NCBI GenBank assembly: GCA_003140705.1
Contig: PLKU01000523.1
Span: forward strand, 5,253-10,970
Source of the DNA: Acidobacteriaceae bacterium
Lineage (GTDB): Bacteria; Acidobacteriota; Terriglobia; Terriglobales; Acidobacteriaceae
Direction: 5' to 3'
Length of the DNA stretch: 5,718 bases
Shown: positions 5,041 through 5,718 of the stretch, one piece after another
Layout: the number at the start of each line of letters is the position of its first letter
How positions within the stretch are numbered: the first letter of the stretch is position 1
Position numbers and translations under genes: made by a program
The notes under the pieces: generated by a model
What the model was told of the DNA's origin: nothing
The model's database searches: none
The model's input: the letters and a program-made list of their open reading frames with translations, nothing else

Positions 5041-5718
5041 ATGAGTGCCGTTACCAGCAATGTTGCAGTCCCCGCAGGTGTGAGCTTGCCGATTTATATG
5101 GATAATCACGCTACCAGCCCGCTTGATCCGCGGGTCCTGGAAGCCATGCTGCCCTACTTCACCTCAAAGTTTGGTAACGCGGCCAGCCGTAACCACTCCT
5201 TCGGTTGGGAGGCAGAGCAGGCAGTAGAAACTGCGCGCGAGCAGATTGCCAAACTCATCGGCGCCACCGCGAAGGAGATCATCTTTACCTCGGGCGCAAC
5301 TGAGAGCAACAACCTGGCCATCAAGGGCATCGCGGAGATGTATCGCGAGCGCGGCAACCACATCATTACCCAGGTGACCGAGCATAAGGCGGTGTTGGAT
5401 ACCTGCAAGCGACTTGAGAAGTATGGCTACCGCGTGACCTATCTCCCGGTGAAGGCCGATGGGCTGATCGACATGGACGACCTGAAGAGGGCGATGGACG
5501 ACAAGACGATTCTTGTTTCCATCATGGCGGCCAACAATGAGATCGGCGTGCTGCAGCCCATCCGCGAAATCGGCAAGCTCTGTCATGAGAAGGGCGTCAT
5601 CTTCCACACCGATGCGGTGCAGGCGGTGGGCAAGGTTCCGGTGAACGTGATTGCCGACAACATCGATGTACTTTCGTTGTCAGGACACAAGATTTACGGG
5701 CCCAAGGGCGTGGGCGCG
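5041..5718 (+). CDS. iscS: Cysteine desulfurase, IscS/NifS type (N-terminal 226 residues)
   Basis: PLP enzyme that takes sulfur from cysteine, giving alanine and a protein persulfide that feeds iron-sulfur cluster and thio-cofactor assembly in the cytoplasm. The gene runs off the right edge; about 226 of an expected 400 or so residues are present. Visible family features: [15 protein letters not shown] (18-32), the PLP phosphate loop TSGATESNN (83-91), TEHKAV with H115 stacking on the cofactor, the NNEIG segment (165-169), HTDAVQ with D191 and Q194, and the Schiff-base lysine K217 in [12 protein letters not shown]. The catalytic cysteine loop lies outside the window. Relative to E. coli IscS it has about 15 extra residues at the N-terminus, and TSP replaces the usual TTP. 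GGAG sits 6 bases before the ATG. It is cotranscribed with the upstream iscR-like gene, which supports a housekeeping Isc role over a specialised NifS role. Confidence 0.95.
   Translation, partial: MSAVTSNVAVPAGVSLPIYMDNHATSPLDPRVLEAMLPYFTSKFGNAASRNHSFGWEAEQAVETAREQIAKLIGATAKEIIFTSGATESNNLAIKGIAEMYRERGNHIITQVTEHKAVLDTCKRLEKYGYRVTYLPVKADGLIDMDDLKRAMDDKTILVSIMAANNEIGVLQPIREIGKLCHEKGVIFHTDAVQAVGKVPVNVIADNIDVLSLSGHKIYGPKGVGA

Noticed and set aside
5164..5607. Leftward open frame of 147 residues
   Set aside because: Antisense shadow of the cysteine desulfurase gene, whose PLP motifs are unmistakable.

Overview
The window joins the end of an integrated mobile element (left, about 1 to 3,230) to a conserved chromosomal segment (right, 3,230 to 5,718). 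The chromosomal genes (a CDP-alcohol phosphatidyltransferase, a small CxxC protein, an Rrf2/IscR-type regulator and a cysteine desulfurase) fit a moderately GC-rich Gram-negative bacterium. The style of these proteins and of the element genes suggests an acidobacterium (Terriglobia). That assignment is recognition and inference, not a search result.

Mobile part. Three tightly coupled genes run leftward: two small excisionase/AlpA-type winged-helix proteins (1024-1200 and 848-1027) and a DNA primase-polymerase (851 to beyond the left edge). They overlap by 4 bases at each junction (ATGA, then GTGA). Running the other way from a short shared control region with repeated TCTAGACGC boxes are a cysteine-rich zinc-finger protein of unknown function (1271-2041) and a complete tyrosine recombinase (2019-3215), which overlap by 23 bases. 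The integrase ends 14 bases from the 3' end of an intact tRNA-Val(GAC) gene on the opposite strand. This is the classic layout of an island inserted in the 3' end of a tRNA gene. The order integrase, AlpA-like regulator, primase resembles phage satellites (PICI-like islands) and integrative plasmids. No capsid, packaging or conjugation gene is in view, so the type of element stays open.

Chromosomal part. The tRNA-Val gene reads left and a pgsA-like phospholipid synthase gene reads right from a 217-base spacer. A 54-residue CxxC protein gene, not an obvious long ORF, converges on pgsA and has its own good sigma-70-type promoter. Divergent from it is an iscR-iscS pair. The regulator has three cysteines placed like the Fe-S ligands of IscR, and an imperfect dyad lies across its predicted transcription start. 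The cysteine desulfurase is cut by the right edge after 226 residues. Together they form the start of a self-regulated iron-sulfur cluster assembly locus.

No rho-independent terminator, CRISPR array, insertion sequence or rRNA was seen. No stretch longer than 300 bases lacks a gene.
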